A DNA stretch of 52,513 nt. Source: Flavobacteriaceae bacterium UBA4022. Its GTDB lineage: Bacteria > Bacteroidota > Bacteroidia > Flavobacteriales > Flavobacteriaceae. Below the pieces are notes generated by a model that was given only the letters and a program-made list of their open reading frames with translations, was not told the origin of the DNA and made no database searches. Positions 26,663 through 35,966 of the stretch are shown here, piece after piece. A program made the position numbers and the translations under genes. Location: assembly GCA_002384055.1 (NCBI GenBank), contig DGAU01000023.1, forward strand, positions 6,980 to 59,492. Direction: 5' to 3'. The stretch's first letter is position 1, and each line of letters begins with the position of its first letter.

Positions 26663-27792
26663 GAATAGCTATAGTGTGTTATCCAACCTTTGGAGGAAGT
26701 GGTGTTGTAGCAACAGAGTTGGGTATTGCCTTAGCCGATATGGGACATGAAATTCATTTCATCACCTATAAGCAACCGGTAAAGTTAGAATTACTGTCCC
26801 ATCAGGTTCATTTTCATGAAGTGTCTGTTCCAGAATATCCATTGTTTCATTACCAGCCTTATGAATTGGCCCTTTCTAGTAAATTGGTTAACGTGGTTAA
26901 GGCCCATAACATAGAATTATTGCACGTACATTATGCCATTCCACATGCTTATGCAGGGTATATGGCAAAACAAATGTTAGCCGAATCCGGGATCCATATT
27001 CCTATGGTCACCACTTTGCATGGTACGGATATTACTTTGGTGGGTAATCACCCGTTTTACAAGCCGTCGGTTACCTTCAGCATCAATAAAAGCAATGCTG
27101 TAACCTCTGTTTCACAGAGTCTTAAAGACGATACATTGAAGTTGTTTACCATTAAGAAAGAGATCCATGTGATCCCCAATTTTATAGATTTAGAAAAATA
27201 CAATAATCTTCCTGCGCTATGTGATCGCTCAGCTATGGCCGAGGACCATGAGCGCATTGTCACTCATGTCAGTAATTTACGTTCCGTAAAGAGACCAGGT
27301 GATGTTGTTGCAATATTTGACCGAATTCAGAAAGAGCTGCCGGCAAAGCTCATTATCGTAGGGGATGGCCCCGAAAAAGAAGCCATGAAACAGCAAACTT
27401 TGGCTCTAGGAATTAGAGACAAGGTCTATTTTATGGGCAATAGCGACGAAGTACATAAGATTTTGTGCTTTTCTGATTTGTTTTTATTGCCGTCAGAAAA
27501 AGAAAGTTTTGGGCTTTCCGCACTCGAAGCGATGGCCAGTAGTGTCCCCGTGGTTTCCTCCAATGTGGGTGGACTTCCCGAAGTCAACAAGCAGGGTGTC
27601 AGTGGCTATTTGGACGCTGTTGGCAACATTGACGGTATGGCCAATCACGCCATTGCTATTTTACGTGACCTAGAAACCCTAAATCAATTTAAAAAGCAAG
27701 CAAGTGTCGTCGCACAGGCGTTTGATCTCCACGCTATTGTACCGCTATATTTAACATTGTACCAAGAAACGCTTCACCATTTTAAAAGATAG
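26659..27792 (+). CDS. bshA: N-acetyl-alpha-D-glucosaminyl L-malate synthase BshA
   Basis: 377 residues, GT4 glycosyltransferase of normal length. Family marks are the start IAIVCYPTFGGSGVVATELG, LHVHYAIPHAYAGYMAKQ, TTLHGTDITLVG, and the nucleotide-sugar site ESFGLSALEAMASSVPVVSSNVGGLPEV with its E-x7-E pair. BshA transfers GlcNAc from UDP-GlcNAc to L-malate, the first step of bacillithiol synthesis. bshB and bshC are not in this window. The ATG overlaps the upstream stop by 4 bases, so translation is coupled to the glycosidase fusion. A FAD/Fe-S dehydrogenase starts 30 bases later. Confidence 0.95.
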   Translation: MRIAIVCYPTFGGSGVVATELGIALADMGHEIHFITYKQPVKLELLSHQVHFHEVSVPEYPLFHYQPYELALSSKLVNVVKAHNIELLHVHYAIPHAYAGYMAKQMLAESGIHIPMVTTLHGTDITLVGNHPFYKPSVTFSINKSNAVTSVSQSLKDDTLKLFTIKKEIHVIPNFIDLEKYNNLPALCDRSAMAEDHERIVTHVSNLRSVKRPGDVVAIFDRIQKELPAKLIIVGDGPEKEAMKQQTLALGIRDKVYFMGNSDEVHKILCFSDLFLLPSEKESFGLSALEAMASSVPVVSSNVGGLPEVNKQGVSGYLDAVGNIDGMANHAIAILRDLETLNQFKKQASVVAQAFDLHAIVPLYLTLYQETLHHFKR

Positions 27793-27822
27793 GAAGCACT
27801 ATATTTTTTGTAAGTTTAACCT

Positions 27823-30753
27823 ATGGAATCAGCGCATTTTTTGGATCTTTTACGGCCTTATTTTGAAGGAGAGGTTCAAGGAGATGACCTTCATAGAATG
27901 CTCTATGCCACGGATGCCTCAGTCTACAGGATGATGCCTTTGGGTGTTGTATTTCCGAAACATGATAAAGATATTTCTGCAGTCATTAACTGGGCACAAC
28001 ACCACAATATTGCATTGACACCACGCACGGCTGGCACTTCTTTGGCAGGCCAGTGTGTGACCCATGGGGTCGTAGTGGATGTATCTCGTTACATGACCAA
28101 TATCATCGCCTTAGATATTGAACGCGCACAAGTGACTGTGCAGCCGGGTGTTATTAGAGATGAGCTCAATGCTTACTTAGCTTCATATGGTTTGTTCTTT
28201 GGCCCTAATACCTCAACCAGCAACCGCTGCATGATTGGAGGTATGGTTGGGAACAATAGCAGCGGAACGACTTCAATTAAATATGGTGTAACGCGGGATA
28301 AAGTCCGTCAAATAGATGGTTTTCTATCCGATGGCACAAAGCTTTGCTTGTCGGCCCTTACTAAAGAGCAACTAAAAGCAAAAGAGGGGATACCCAATCG
28401 TGAAGGGATTATTTATCAACGCATTCATGACTTATTAACTCCTGCGGCTGTCCAGGAGGGTATTCGGCAGGGATACCCACTTCCAGAAATACACCGCAGA
28501 AATACGGGCTATGCCATAGATCAGCTTATCGATACAACAGCATTTGATCCACAAGCCAGTCAAGATTTAAATCTCGCATCGCTGATGTGCGGGAGCGAAG
28601 GCACCTTGTTTTTTTCAACAGCCATAACTTTGTCTTTGGACCATTTGCCACCACCGCTCAGTAGTATGGTTGTGGCGCAATATGAGGCATTGTCGGACTG
28701 CATGAATGACGTGGTTGTCGCCATGAAGCATGACCTATATACTTGTGAACTCATGGACGATGTGATCTTGGACTGCACCAAGAACAATAAAGTCTATCAG
28801 GACTATGGTTTTTTTATCAGCGGTAGGCCAAAAGCGGTATTGTTTATGGAATGTCGCGCACGTGACCAGTCCGATCTCGATCAGCAAGTGGCTGATCTTA
28901 TGAAAGATCTTTCCGCGCAATCCCGTGCTTATGCCTTGACGACCTTAACGGGTACTGAGATCGATCAAGCCATGGATTTGCGTAAGGCAGGTCTGGGATT
29001 GTTGGGTTCCATGATTGGCGATAAGAAAGCAGTGGCCTGTATAGAGGACACAGCGGTGGCTTTAAAAGATTTGCCTGAATTTATTGAGGCTTTTACTCAG
29101 ATCATGAAACGCTTCAATCAGCAAGCGGTATATTATGCTCATGCGGGAGCAGGGGAGCTGCATCTCAGACCTATTTTGAATTTAAAAAAGGGCCAAGACG
29201 TCAGTGACTTTAGGGAGATAACCCAAGAGGTCAGTCAACTGGTCAAGCGTTTTAGAGGTTCTCTCTCAGGTGAGCATGGAGATGGTATCGTCCGTTCAGA
29301 GTTTATTGAGCAGCAAATCGGTGCGGCTAATTACGCCTTACTCAGGGAAATCAAATCAATTTTTGACCCCAAAGGCCTATTTAATCCGGGCAAGATCGTC
29401 GCCCCTTGGCCAATGGATGAGTCATTGCGCTACAGTCCAGACGAAGCTACCAAAGAGATCGAAACAGCATTCGACTTTTCGGCTCATCAAGGAATCATGA
29501 GACTCAGTGAACAATGCAATGGCAGTGGTGATTGCCGTAAGACTGAGCAGAGTTCGGGCATGCTCTGTCCAAGCTATCATGCCACACGTCAAGAAAAGGA
29601 CAGCACGCGTGGCCGCGCCAACGTGCTGAGAGAAGTCTTAACCCATCAAAATGACATCGCCAAAGCTTGGGGCAGTGAAGCACTGAATCAGGCATTTGAT
29701 CTTTGTGTGGGTTGCAAAGCCTGCCACCACGAATGTCCGAGTAATGTCGATATGGCCACAGTAAAATCTGAATTGGCTTATCAACGGATTCAGATCAATG
29801 GGGCGACATGGTCCGAACGTTTTTTTGGTTTGAACACATTACATTATCAAAAATTAAACCGAGTGCCCGGCTTATTATTTGGTTTGATCAATAGCAGACC
29901 CATGCATTGGTTACTTAAAAAAACTATGGGCATACATCCTTTGCGCAGTTTGCCGCACTTTTCTAGTCGGCCATTTGCAGTAAAAGAGGGGCTTCACCCA
30001 GAAGCGGCGCCTCAGGGCAAAAGCAAAAAGATCTATTTATGGGTAGATGAATTCACCAATTACCTTGAGCCAGGGATTGCTCAGGATGCCTATGAGTTAT
30101 TGCAAGGATTAGGTTACTTTCCGCAATGCATAACGCATCTTAACAGTGCGCGTTCCCTAATTAGTAAGGGGTTTCTGGATCAGGCTAAAGAACAGATCAA
30201 TCAAAACCTAGCTTATTTTACGCATCATTGCAGTGATGGTATCGTAGTGGGTATTGAACCCTCTGCCATTCTTGGGCTGCGTGATGAGTATCTGAAATTG
30301 GCTTTGGATCAAATACAAGCAGAACACTGGTCCAAAAACTCATTTTTGATTGAGGAATTTCTTGTGCAACAAATCAACAAGGGCAAGATAACGGCCAAAC
30401 AATTCACAACAGAGCAGAGAAATTTAAAGATCCATGTGCATTGCCATCAAAAAGCGTTGAGCCAACAAAAACACACCTTTGACCTCATGAATTTACCATC
30501 TGGATATAAACCAACGCTCATCGCCTCTGGCTGTTGCGGTATGGCCGGGAGCTTTGGATTCGAAAAGGAACATTATGAGGTCAGTATGGCTATGGCCAAT
30601 CTTAGACTGTTGCCGGCCGTGACCAAAGCAACTCAGGACACCATTATAGTTGCCAATGGAACTTCCTGCCGCCATCAAATTAAGGATGGTGCCTCGAGAG
30701 AGGCTTTGCATCCGGTTAGCGTGCTTCGGCATGCTTTGCTGCCGCCGGCTTAA
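27823..30753 (+). CDS. FAD/Fe-S dehydrogenase, YdiJ-like (probable D-2-hydroxyglutarate dehydrogenase)
   Basis: 976 residues in one chain. An FAD-binding PCMH domain (about 25-290) has TPRTAGTSLAGQCV and GGMVGNNSSGTTSIKYG. The FAD-oxidase C-terminal domain (about 290-530) has YYAHAGAGELHLRP and SGEHGDGIVRSEF. Two Fe-S segments follow, CNGSGDCRKTEQSSGMLCP (about 566) and CVGCKACHHECP (about 628), and CCG-like motifs near the end (HCHQKAL; SGCCGMAGSFGFEKEHYE). The order matches E. coli YdiJ, shown to oxidise D-2-hydroxyglutarate, and D-lactate dehydrogenase Dld-II relatives. Substrate is inferred from layout only. It is the last gene of the rightward run. Confidence 0.87.
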   Translation: MESAHFLDLLRPYFEGEVQGDDLHRMLYATDASVYRMMPLGVVFPKHDKDISAVINWAQHHNIALTPRTAGTSLAGQCVTHGVVVDVSRYMTNIIALDIERAQVTVQPGVIRDELNAYLASYGLFFGPNTSTSNRCMIGGMVGNNSSGTTSIKYGVTRDKVRQIDGFLSDGTKLCLSALTKEQLKAKEGIPNREGIIYQRIHDLLTPAAVQEGIRQGYPLPEIHRRNTGYAIDQLIDTTAFDPQASQDLNLASLMCGSEGTLFFSTAITLSLDHLPPPLSSMVVAQYEALSDCMNDVVVAMKHDLYTCELMDDVILDCTKNNKVYQDYGFFISGRPKAVLFMECRARDQSDLDQQVADLMKDLSAQSRAYALTTLTGTEIDQAMDLRKAGLGLLGSMIGDKKAVACIEDTAVALKDLPEFIEAFTQIMKRFNQQAVYYAHAGAGELHLRPILNLKKGQDVSDFREITQEVSQLVKRFRGSLSGEHGDGIVRSEFIEQQIGAANYALLREIKSIFDPKGLFNPGKIVAPWPMDESLRYSPDEATKEIETAFDFSAHQGIMRLSEQCNGSGDCRKTEQSSGMLCPSYHATRQEKDSTRGRANVLREVLTHQNDIAKAWGSEALNQAFDLCVGCKACHHECPSNVDMATVKSELAYQRIQINGATWSERFFGLNTLHYQKLNRVPGLLFGLINSRPMHWLLKKTMGIHPLRSLPHFSSRPFAVKEGLHPEAAPQGKSKKIYLWVDEFTNYLEPGIAQDAYELLQGLGYFPQCITHLNSARSLISKGFLDQAKEQINQNLAYFTHHCSDGIVVGIEPSAILGLRDEYLKLALDQIQAEHWSKNSFLIEEFLVQQINKGKITAKQFTTEQRNLKIHVHCHQKALSQQKHTFDLMNLPSGYKPTLIASGCCGMAGSFGFEKEHYEVSMAMANLRLLPAVTKATQDTIIVANGTSCRHQIKDGASREALHPVSVLRHALLPPA

Positions 30754-30787
30754 CCCTATGATTAAAAGCTGAGGCCGCCAGGATCAG

Positions 30788-30809
30788 GGTTGCTGTTTCA
30801 GCACCTATT
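30788..30809 (+). terminator. Possible weak terminator after the dehydrogenase
   Basis: GGTTGCTG-TTT-CAGCACC forms a 7-bp stem with one bulged T, followed by TATTTT on the plus strand, 35 bases past the dehydrogenase stop. The short T-tract keeps confidence low. Confidence 0.35.
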
Positions 30810-30902
30810 TTGGCCTTGGTGACGCATCATGAGCGCTTTGGGTGTCTTTATTGAGGACGTGTATTAACCATCCTATTTTTTTTATTTTCTCACGCAATCC
30901 GT

Positions 30903-30910
30903 TACATTTG
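30903..30910 (+). promoter_or_regulatory. Putative -7 box (TACATTTG) for aroC
   Basis: Exact TAnnTTTG match 14 bases before the aroC ATG. A -33 TTG is not evident. It is the best candidate promoter in the 171-base gap. Confidence 0.45.
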
Positions 30911-30924
30911 TTGAAAAGCGCTTC

Positions 30925-31989
30925 ATGGCTGCAAATTCATTGGGTAAAATTTTACAACTCACTACCTTCGGGGAATCTCACGGTGCGGCCATGGGTGGTA
31001 TTTTGGACGGCTGTCCCTCAGGCATCATCATCGATTTTGAAGCCATTGATCGTGATTTGGCCCGACGCAAACCAGGGCAATCCGCTATTGTCACCCAGCG
31101 AAAAGAAGCCGATGCGGTATCCTTTTTGTCCGGTATATTCGAGGGTAAAACAACAGGAGCACCCATTGGCTTTGTCATCCAAAATGGAAATCAAAAATCA
31201 AAGGATTACGATCATCTCAAGGATATTTATCGCCCTTCTCATGCAGATTACACCTACGATCAAAAATACGGTCACCGAGATCATCGCGGCGGCGGGCGCT
31301 CTTCTGCCCGTGAAACGGTCAGTTGGGTCATCGCGGGAGCAATAGCTAAGCAGATTCTACCTGAGGTCACCTTTAAGGCTTTTGTCAGTGCAGTAGGACC
31401 GCATCAGTTGGATCAAGATTCTGAAGGATTTGATCTAGAAGCCATCGAACACAATAATGTCCGTGCACCACATCATTCGTGGGCTAAAGAAATGGAAACT
31501 TATATAAAATCGGTCCGCAAGCAAGGGGATTCGGTTGGAGGAGTCATCAGCTGTCTGATTGACCATGTCCCGAAAGGACTTGGGGGGCCTGTTTTTGAAA
31601 AATTGCATGCCCAATTAGGCCAAGCGATGTTATCTATCAATGCCGTCAAAGGATTTGATTATGGCAGTGGGTTTGAAGGTGCCAAAATGCTGGGCAGCGA
31701 CCACAATGATTTGTTTGATGAAGATGGCGGTACCAAAACCAATTATAGTGGCGGCATTCAAGGAGGAATCTCTAATGGGGCACCGATTTATTTTCGCGTA
31801 GCGTTCAAACCAGTGGCGACCCTGATGAAAGTACAAACCGCATTAACCAAAGAAGGAAAGTTAGCTAAGTTGGAAGGCAAAGGCCGGCACGACCCCTGCG
31901 TGGTCCCCCGTGCGGTCGCTATTGTAGAGGCCATGAGTGCCTTGGTTTTGGCCGATGCTTATTTAATGAATCGAACCACAAAAATTTAA
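30925..31989 (+). CDS. aroC: Chorismate synthase AroC
   Basis: 354 residues, normal length. Signature motifs are GESHGAAMGGILDGCPSG (about 15-32), HRDHRGGGRSSARETVSWV (about 113-131) and FEGAKMLGSDHND, with FMN- and substrate-binding His and Arg residues in these blocks. It converts EPSP to chorismate by 1,4-elimination of phosphate, using reduced FMN, at the end of the shikimate pathway. Cytoplasmic tetramer. The start follows a -7 box by 14 bases. The symporter gene begins 5 bases after the stop, so they may be cotranscribed. Confidence 0.97.
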   Translation: MAANSLGKILQLTTFGESHGAAMGGILDGCPSGIIIDFEAIDRDLARRKPGQSAIVTQRKEADAVSFLSGIFEGKTTGAPIGFVIQNGNQKSKDYDHLKDIYRPSHADYTYDQKYGHRDHRGGGRSSARETVSWVIAGAIAKQILPEVTFKAFVSAVGPHQLDQDSEGFDLEAIEHNNVRAPHHSWAKEMETYIKSVRKQGDSVGGVISCLIDHVPKGLGGPVFEKLHAQLGQAMLSINAVKGFDYGSGFEGAKMLGSDHNDLFDEDGGTKTNYSGGIQGGISNGAPIYFRVAFKPVATLMKVQTALTKEGKLAKLEGKGRHDPCVVPRAVAIVEAMSALVLADAYLMNRTTKI

Positions 31990-31994
31990 CAGAC

Positions 31995-33260
31995 ATGAAG
32001 AATTTAGGATTGCATTGGCGAATTTTAATGGGAATGGTATTGGGTGTCTTGGCTGCATTATTGCTTTCTCAATGGTCTTGGGGTCCCGGTTTTGTTACGG
32101 ATTACATCAAGCCGTTTGGCACCATATTCATCAATGGACTAAAGCTGATTGCGGTACCTTTAATTTTGGCCTCACTCATCAAAGGGGTTTCGGATCTCAA
32201 AGACATCTCCAGACTCTCTCAAATGGGCGCACGGACTTTAATCACCTATATTCTGACGACCGTTTTAGCGGTCTCCATTGGCCTTACTGTGGTCAATATT
32301 ATCAAGCCTGGTGCCCAAATAACGGAATCCACAAGAAGTGAGTTGATTGAAGCTTATGGTGGAGAAGCCCAAAAAAGACAGGATCAGGCCGAGCAGCAAA
32401 GGCAATCGGGTCCATTGCAGGCGCTTGTTGATCTGGTTCCGAGCAATATTATCGGTGCTGCCTCCAACAATGGGAATATGCTGCAAGTGATCTTTTTTGC
32501 GTTGTTTTTTGGGATCAGTCTTATCCTTATCCCAGAGTCTGCAGGCTTGCCGGTTAAAGCCTTTTTTGATGGATTGAACGATGTGATCTTGAAGATGATT
32601 GACCTTATTATGGCGTTGGCGCCCTATGGTGTTTTTGCCTTATTAGCGGCGCTAGTGGTCGAAGCGCCATCGGCCGATTTATTTTCGGCACTGCTTTGGT
32701 ATGCTATCTGTGTTATTCTTGGCTTATTGCTGTTGATTGGAGCCTATTTGCTGATCGTCAAGGTCGTTGCCAAAAAGAGTCCTGGATTTTTCCTAAAGGG
32801 TATAAGCCCTGCGCAACTGTTGGCCTTTTCGACGAGTTCTAGTGCGGCCACCCTCCCAGTAACCATGGAATGCGTCGAAGATCAGCTAGGCGTCAGAAAA
32901 GAAGTAGCCAGTTTTGTACTCCCTATTGGGGCGACCATCAATATGGATGGAACAAGTCTTTATCAGGCGGTCGCGGCGGTGTTTATTGCTCAGGCTTTTG
33001 GCATGGACTTATCATTTGGAACACAACTAGGCATTATTGCTACGGCAACTTTGGCCTCTATAGGCTCTGCCGCTGTGCCTGGTGCAGGTATGGTGATGTT
33101 GATCATTGTGTTAGCCCAAGCCGGTATTCCAGAAGCAGGATTGGCCCTGATCTTCGCCGTGGACCGCCCACTGGACATGTGCCGCACAGTAGTTAATGTC
33201 ACGGGTGATGCCATGGTTGCCCTGTGGGTCAATGAATCCCAAGACAAATCCGCCCAATAA
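31995..33260 (+). CDS. Dicarboxylate/amino acid:cation symporter (DAACS family)
   Basis: 421 residues, inner-membrane transporter. The hallmarks are the serine-rich hairpin FSTSSSAATLPVTME (about 277-291), the TM7 NMDGT motif in GATINMDGTSLYQ, and the second re-entrant loop GSAAVPGAGMVML. Related proteins (GltP, DctA, GltPh) import glutamate, aspartate or C4-dicarboxylates with Na+ or H+. The exact substrate cannot be read: an Arg in the substrate site region (ELGLR/DRPLDMCRTVVNV) is compatible with acidic substrates. Lies 5 bases after aroC and converges on the DCC gene. Confidence 0.9.
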   Translation: MKNLGLHWRILMGMVLGVLAALLLSQWSWGPGFVTDYIKPFGTIFINGLKLIAVPLILASLIKGVSDLKDISRLSQMGARTLITYILTTVLAVSIGLTVVNIIKPGAQITESTRSELIEAYGGEAQKRQDQAEQQRQSGPLQALVDLVPSNIIGAASNNGNMLQVIFFALFFGISLILIPESAGLPVKAFFDGLNDVILKMIDLIMALAPYGVFALLAALVVEAPSADLFSALLWYAICVILGLLLLIGAYLLIVKVVAKKSPGFFLKGISPAQLLAFSTSSSAATLPVTMECVEDQLGVRKEVASFVLPIGATINMDGTSLYQAVAAVFIAQAFGMDLSFGTQLGIIATATLASIGSAAVPGAGMVMLIIVLAQAGIPEAGLALIFAVDRPLDMCRTVVNVTGDAMVALWVNESQDKSAQ

Positions 33261-33313
33261 AAGAGAATATCCTGTTTAAGACCGTTCGTTCGATAGACGG
33301 ATATCAGAATAAA

Positions 33314-33718
33314 TCAGAGAAACTTGTGCGCTATGCTAGGGTCAGGAATCATGCATTGGTCATGCTTGCCAAACCAGCGATATCGATTCTTGGCGATAAA
33401 GTCATAGACCATGTCGCGCAGGGGTCTTGGAATGACCATGAAAACAAACAAAAGGGGGTAGAGGCCGCTAAGATGTAAAACAATACGCAAGACTGCGGAG
33501 GACTGCGTATAGATCTTATTATTTTCCATTAAAACAATTGAGTCCACCGGTTTTTCCGGCAAAAGACGGGCCCATTCACCATGTTTGTCTATTTGCTCTA
33601 AGGGTATGAAGCGAAAATAGTCTTTGGTATCGCGCTTCAGGATAAAGTGCACCGATGACTGACACAGCATGCAGACACCATCAAAAGCAATCAGGGCAGT
33701 TTGATTTTTACGCTTCAT
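33314..33718 (-). CDS. DCC-family thiol-disulfide oxidoreductase-like protein
   Basis: 134 residues. N-terminal motif FDGVCMLC (about 14-21) matches the DxVCxxC/DGxCxxC signature that names the DCC family, set in a short thioredoxin-like fold. A hydrophobic stretch near 90-110 (LHLSGLYPLLFVFMVIPRPLRDMVYDFIAKNRY) is typical of the family. Role is unknown; a redox activity is predicted only from the CxxC. It overlaps the mutS2 stop by 4 bases and is therefore its downstream partner in a bicistronic unit. Confidence 0.85.
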   Translation of the reverse strand: MKRKNQTALIAFDGVCMLCQSSVHFILKRDTKDYFRFIPLEQIDKHGEWARLLPEKPVDSIVLMENNKIYTQSSAVLRIVLHLSGLYPLLFVFMVIPRPLRDMVYDFIAKNRYRWFGKHDQCMIPDPSIAHKFL

Positions 33719-35913
33719 ACCTTTTCTAGGGTATTAAGTTGCACGTTGGTGGTAAAAGTCCCATAGTTGACAATGGCTTTTTGCTTTTCGATGGTATCTA
33801 TGGTACCGATAGCGACCCCATCGATCATGCGCACGCGGTCACCAACCTTGAGCACGACAATAGTTTCTGGCACTAATTTAGCGGCCTGTTTCTGTGCTAT
33901 TTTTTTCTGACGAATTATATTGATTTCGGCCTCCAGCTCCTGGTCCTTTGCGGGTATTATTACGGCTGCTTTCTGAGATTTTGATGAAACTTTCGGGATC
34001 TTCTTGGTATGTTCATCAACGACCACAATCTTCTTTTTAGGTTGGCGTTTGCTGTTCTCTTGGAGAACAATTTTATACAAACCTTCTATCAAATTCTTTT
34101 TGGTGCCCTTGTTCATAAAGGAAACAGCCAATTGGTCGATTCTTTTGCCTAAAGAAATCAAGCGCTGGTTGGCGTCAAAAACCTCTTGATAACGCTCTAG
34201 TTTCTCTTGAACGCGTTTTTGCGTTACCTCAAGTTTTTTCGTTTCTGATTGTGCTTTGGCTTCTTCACCTTTTAAGGCTTCTGATGTTTCGCGAAGGGCA
34301 GAACGTTCTTTTTGTAGATTGGCAATGGTCTTGTCAAATCGCACCTTGCCACGTTCAATTTTTTTCTTCGCACGGTTGATAAGGCCAAAGGGAATGCCAT
34401 TTTTTTGTGCCACCTCAAAAGTGTATGAACTTCCGGCCTGACCCAAATGCAACTGGTACAGAGGCTCCAAAGTCTTTGGGTTGAATTGCATGTTTGCATT
34501 TTGCGCGTAAGGCAATTCGTCAGCCAACAGTTTCAAATTGGTGTAATGTGTGGTGATGATGCCGTAGGCTTCGCGGGCATAAAATTCTTCTAAAAAGGTT
34601 TCGGCTAGAGCACCACCGAGCTCTGGATCACTTCCTGTACCGAATTCATCAATCAGGAAGAGCGTGTTTTTCTGACACTTCTTAAGAAAATAATTCATTT
34701 GCTTGAGCCGGTAGCTGTAGGTACTGAGATGATTTTCTATAGATTGGTGATCGCCTATATCGGTAAGAATTCGATCAAAAATGCAGAGCTCTGAAGAAGG
34801 GTCCACAGGAATCAAAAGACCGCTTTGGATCATGAGTTGCAAAAGCCCAACGGTCTTGAGGGTAATACTTTTTCCTCCTGCATTGGGTCCAGAGATCACA
34901 ATGATCCTGCGTTCGGCATCTAATATAATGTCTTGCGGGTGGGTAAATTTTTTATCGACTCGATGAGACGCCAACAATAGGGGGTGGTAGGCCTGCTTTA
35001 AATCCAGGACCCGATGATCTGTAATAATGGGCCGTATCCCATTAATGGTTAGGGCGTAACGCGCTTTAGCATGCCAGACATCCATTTGTGTCAAATAGCC
35101 TTCATAAGCCGCTAGGCTGCTTGAGTATGGCCGTAAAAGATTGGTGAGCGCTTTGAGTAGTCGTTTGACTTCTTCTGCTTCGAGATAAACCAGCTGACTG
35201 AATTCTTGGGCAAATTCTATGGTTTGTTGCGGTTCTATATAGACGATGCTTCCTGTTTTGGAATGCCCAAGAACCATTCCTTTTACTTTTTTGCGGTGCA
35301 TCGCCTTAATGGCCAAGACTCTTTTGTTGTCGACGACCGTTTCGCGGATTTCGTCCAAATAATCGAGTTGTGCGTAATGCCTGAGTGCTTTAACAAAAGA
35401 TTGATTGATCATGCCCTTGACTTTGAGCAAAGATTTCCTCAGGACCATGAGTTGTTCTGAGGCTTGGTCCTTGACCTGACCATATTTATCAATCACTTGA
35501 TCAATGGACTGAACCACCTCTGATCGATAAACTACTTGGTCCGAAACCCGAGACAGCTCGAGATAAAATTCTTGGTATTTTTTAAAAAAAAGGACCAGGC
35601 TTTGGGTTGTGATGCAGACGTGTCTTATTTTTTTGAAGTCAGAAAGTTCGAGTAAGCTATTTTCAATGCCCAGGTGGTGATGAATGCGGGATAGACTATC
35701 GTAACCATGCGCAGGAATGCCTTGGTCACTCCCAAAGGAAGCTTTGTATTCTTCGACTGTTTTGAGTTCGGTGACGATGTTTTTTTGTCCTTGAATAGGG
35801 CGGAGCGCACTGATCTGCTTTTTGCCGTCTTCGGTGTGGCCAAACATGACGATTTGATCCAATACATGATCAAATTCTAAGTCGGTTAATGTATTGGGAT
35901 GTAAACCTTTCAT
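33715..35913 (-). CDS. mutS2: MutS2-type ATPase without the C-terminal Smr nuclease domain
   Basis: About 732 residues from the ATG at 35913 (MKGLHPNTLTDLEFDHVL, the typical start). The longer frame to 35979 runs through the putative promoter and into ung. Core and lever helices precede the ATPase with Walker A GPNAGGKS (about 342-349), Walker B LFLIDEFGTGSDPELGGAL and TTHYTNLK. A long coiled coil follows (about 495-570), then basic, low-complexity sequence and a KOW/SH3-like end (VLKVGDRVRMIDG to LNTLEKV). The usual Smr endonuclease domain is absent. MutS2 acts on branched DNA or collided ribosomes in Firmicutes; here the role is open. Coupled to the DCC gene. Confidence 0.9.
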   Translation of the reverse strand: MKGLHPNTLTDLEFDHVLDQIVMFGHTEDGKKQISALRPIQGQKNIVTELKTVEEYKASFGSDQGIPAHGYDSLSRIHHHLGIENSLLELSDFKKIRHVCITTQSLVLFFKKYQEFYLELSRVSDQVVYRSEVVQSIDQVIDKYGQVKDQASEQLMVLRKSLLKVKGMINQSFVKALRHYAQLDYLDEIRETVVDNKRVLAIKAMHRKKVKGMVLGHSKTGSIVYIEPQQTIEFAQEFSQLVYLEAEEVKRLLKALTNLLRPYSSSLAAYEGYLTQMDVWHAKARYALTINGIRPIITDHRVLDLKQAYHPLLLASHRVDKKFTHPQDIILDAERRIIVISGPNAGGKSITLKTVGLLQLMIQSGLLIPVDPSSELCIFDRILTDIGDHQSIENHLSTYSYRLKQMNYFLKKCQKNTLFLIDEFGTGSDPELGGALAETFLEEFYAREAYGIITTHYTNLKLLADELPYAQNANMQFNPKTLEPLYQLHLGQAGSSYTFEVAQKNGIPFGLINRAKKKIERGKVRFDKTIANLQKERSALRETSEALKGEEAKAQSETKKLEVTQKRVQEKLERYQEVFDANQRLISLGKRIDQLAVSFMNKGTKKNLIEGLYKIVLQENSKRQPKKKIVVVDEHTKKIPKVSSKSQKAAVIIPAKDQELEAEINIIRQKKIAQKQAAKLVPETIVVLKVGDRVRMIDGVAIGTIDTIEKQKAIVNYGTFTTNVQLNTLEKV

Positions 35914-35952
35914 AAGCCGTTGGTCAAACGCGTCAATTTGTTTAATTTCATA

Positions 35953-35960
35953 CAAAAATA
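35953..35960 (-). promoter_or_regulatory. Putative -7 box (TATTTTTG) for mutS2
   Basis: Minus-strand TATTTTTG, exact TAnnTTTG match, 39 bases upstream of the mutS2 ATG, with a minus-strand TTG at 35979-35977 (16-base spacer). The -33 element would lie inside the first codons of ung. It supports the 35913 start. Confidence 0.4.
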
Positions 35961-35966
35961 CAAAGA

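Noticed and set aside
30842..31345. A 167-codon open frame overlapping the aroC start
   Set aside because: It is out of frame with the unmistakable AroC motifs and begins before the aroC promoter box; it is a shadow frame.
33268..33310. Inverted segments ATATCC and CCGT/ACGGATAT between the symporter and the DCC gene
   Set aside because: Alternative pairings compete and there is no T-tract; support for a terminator is too thin.
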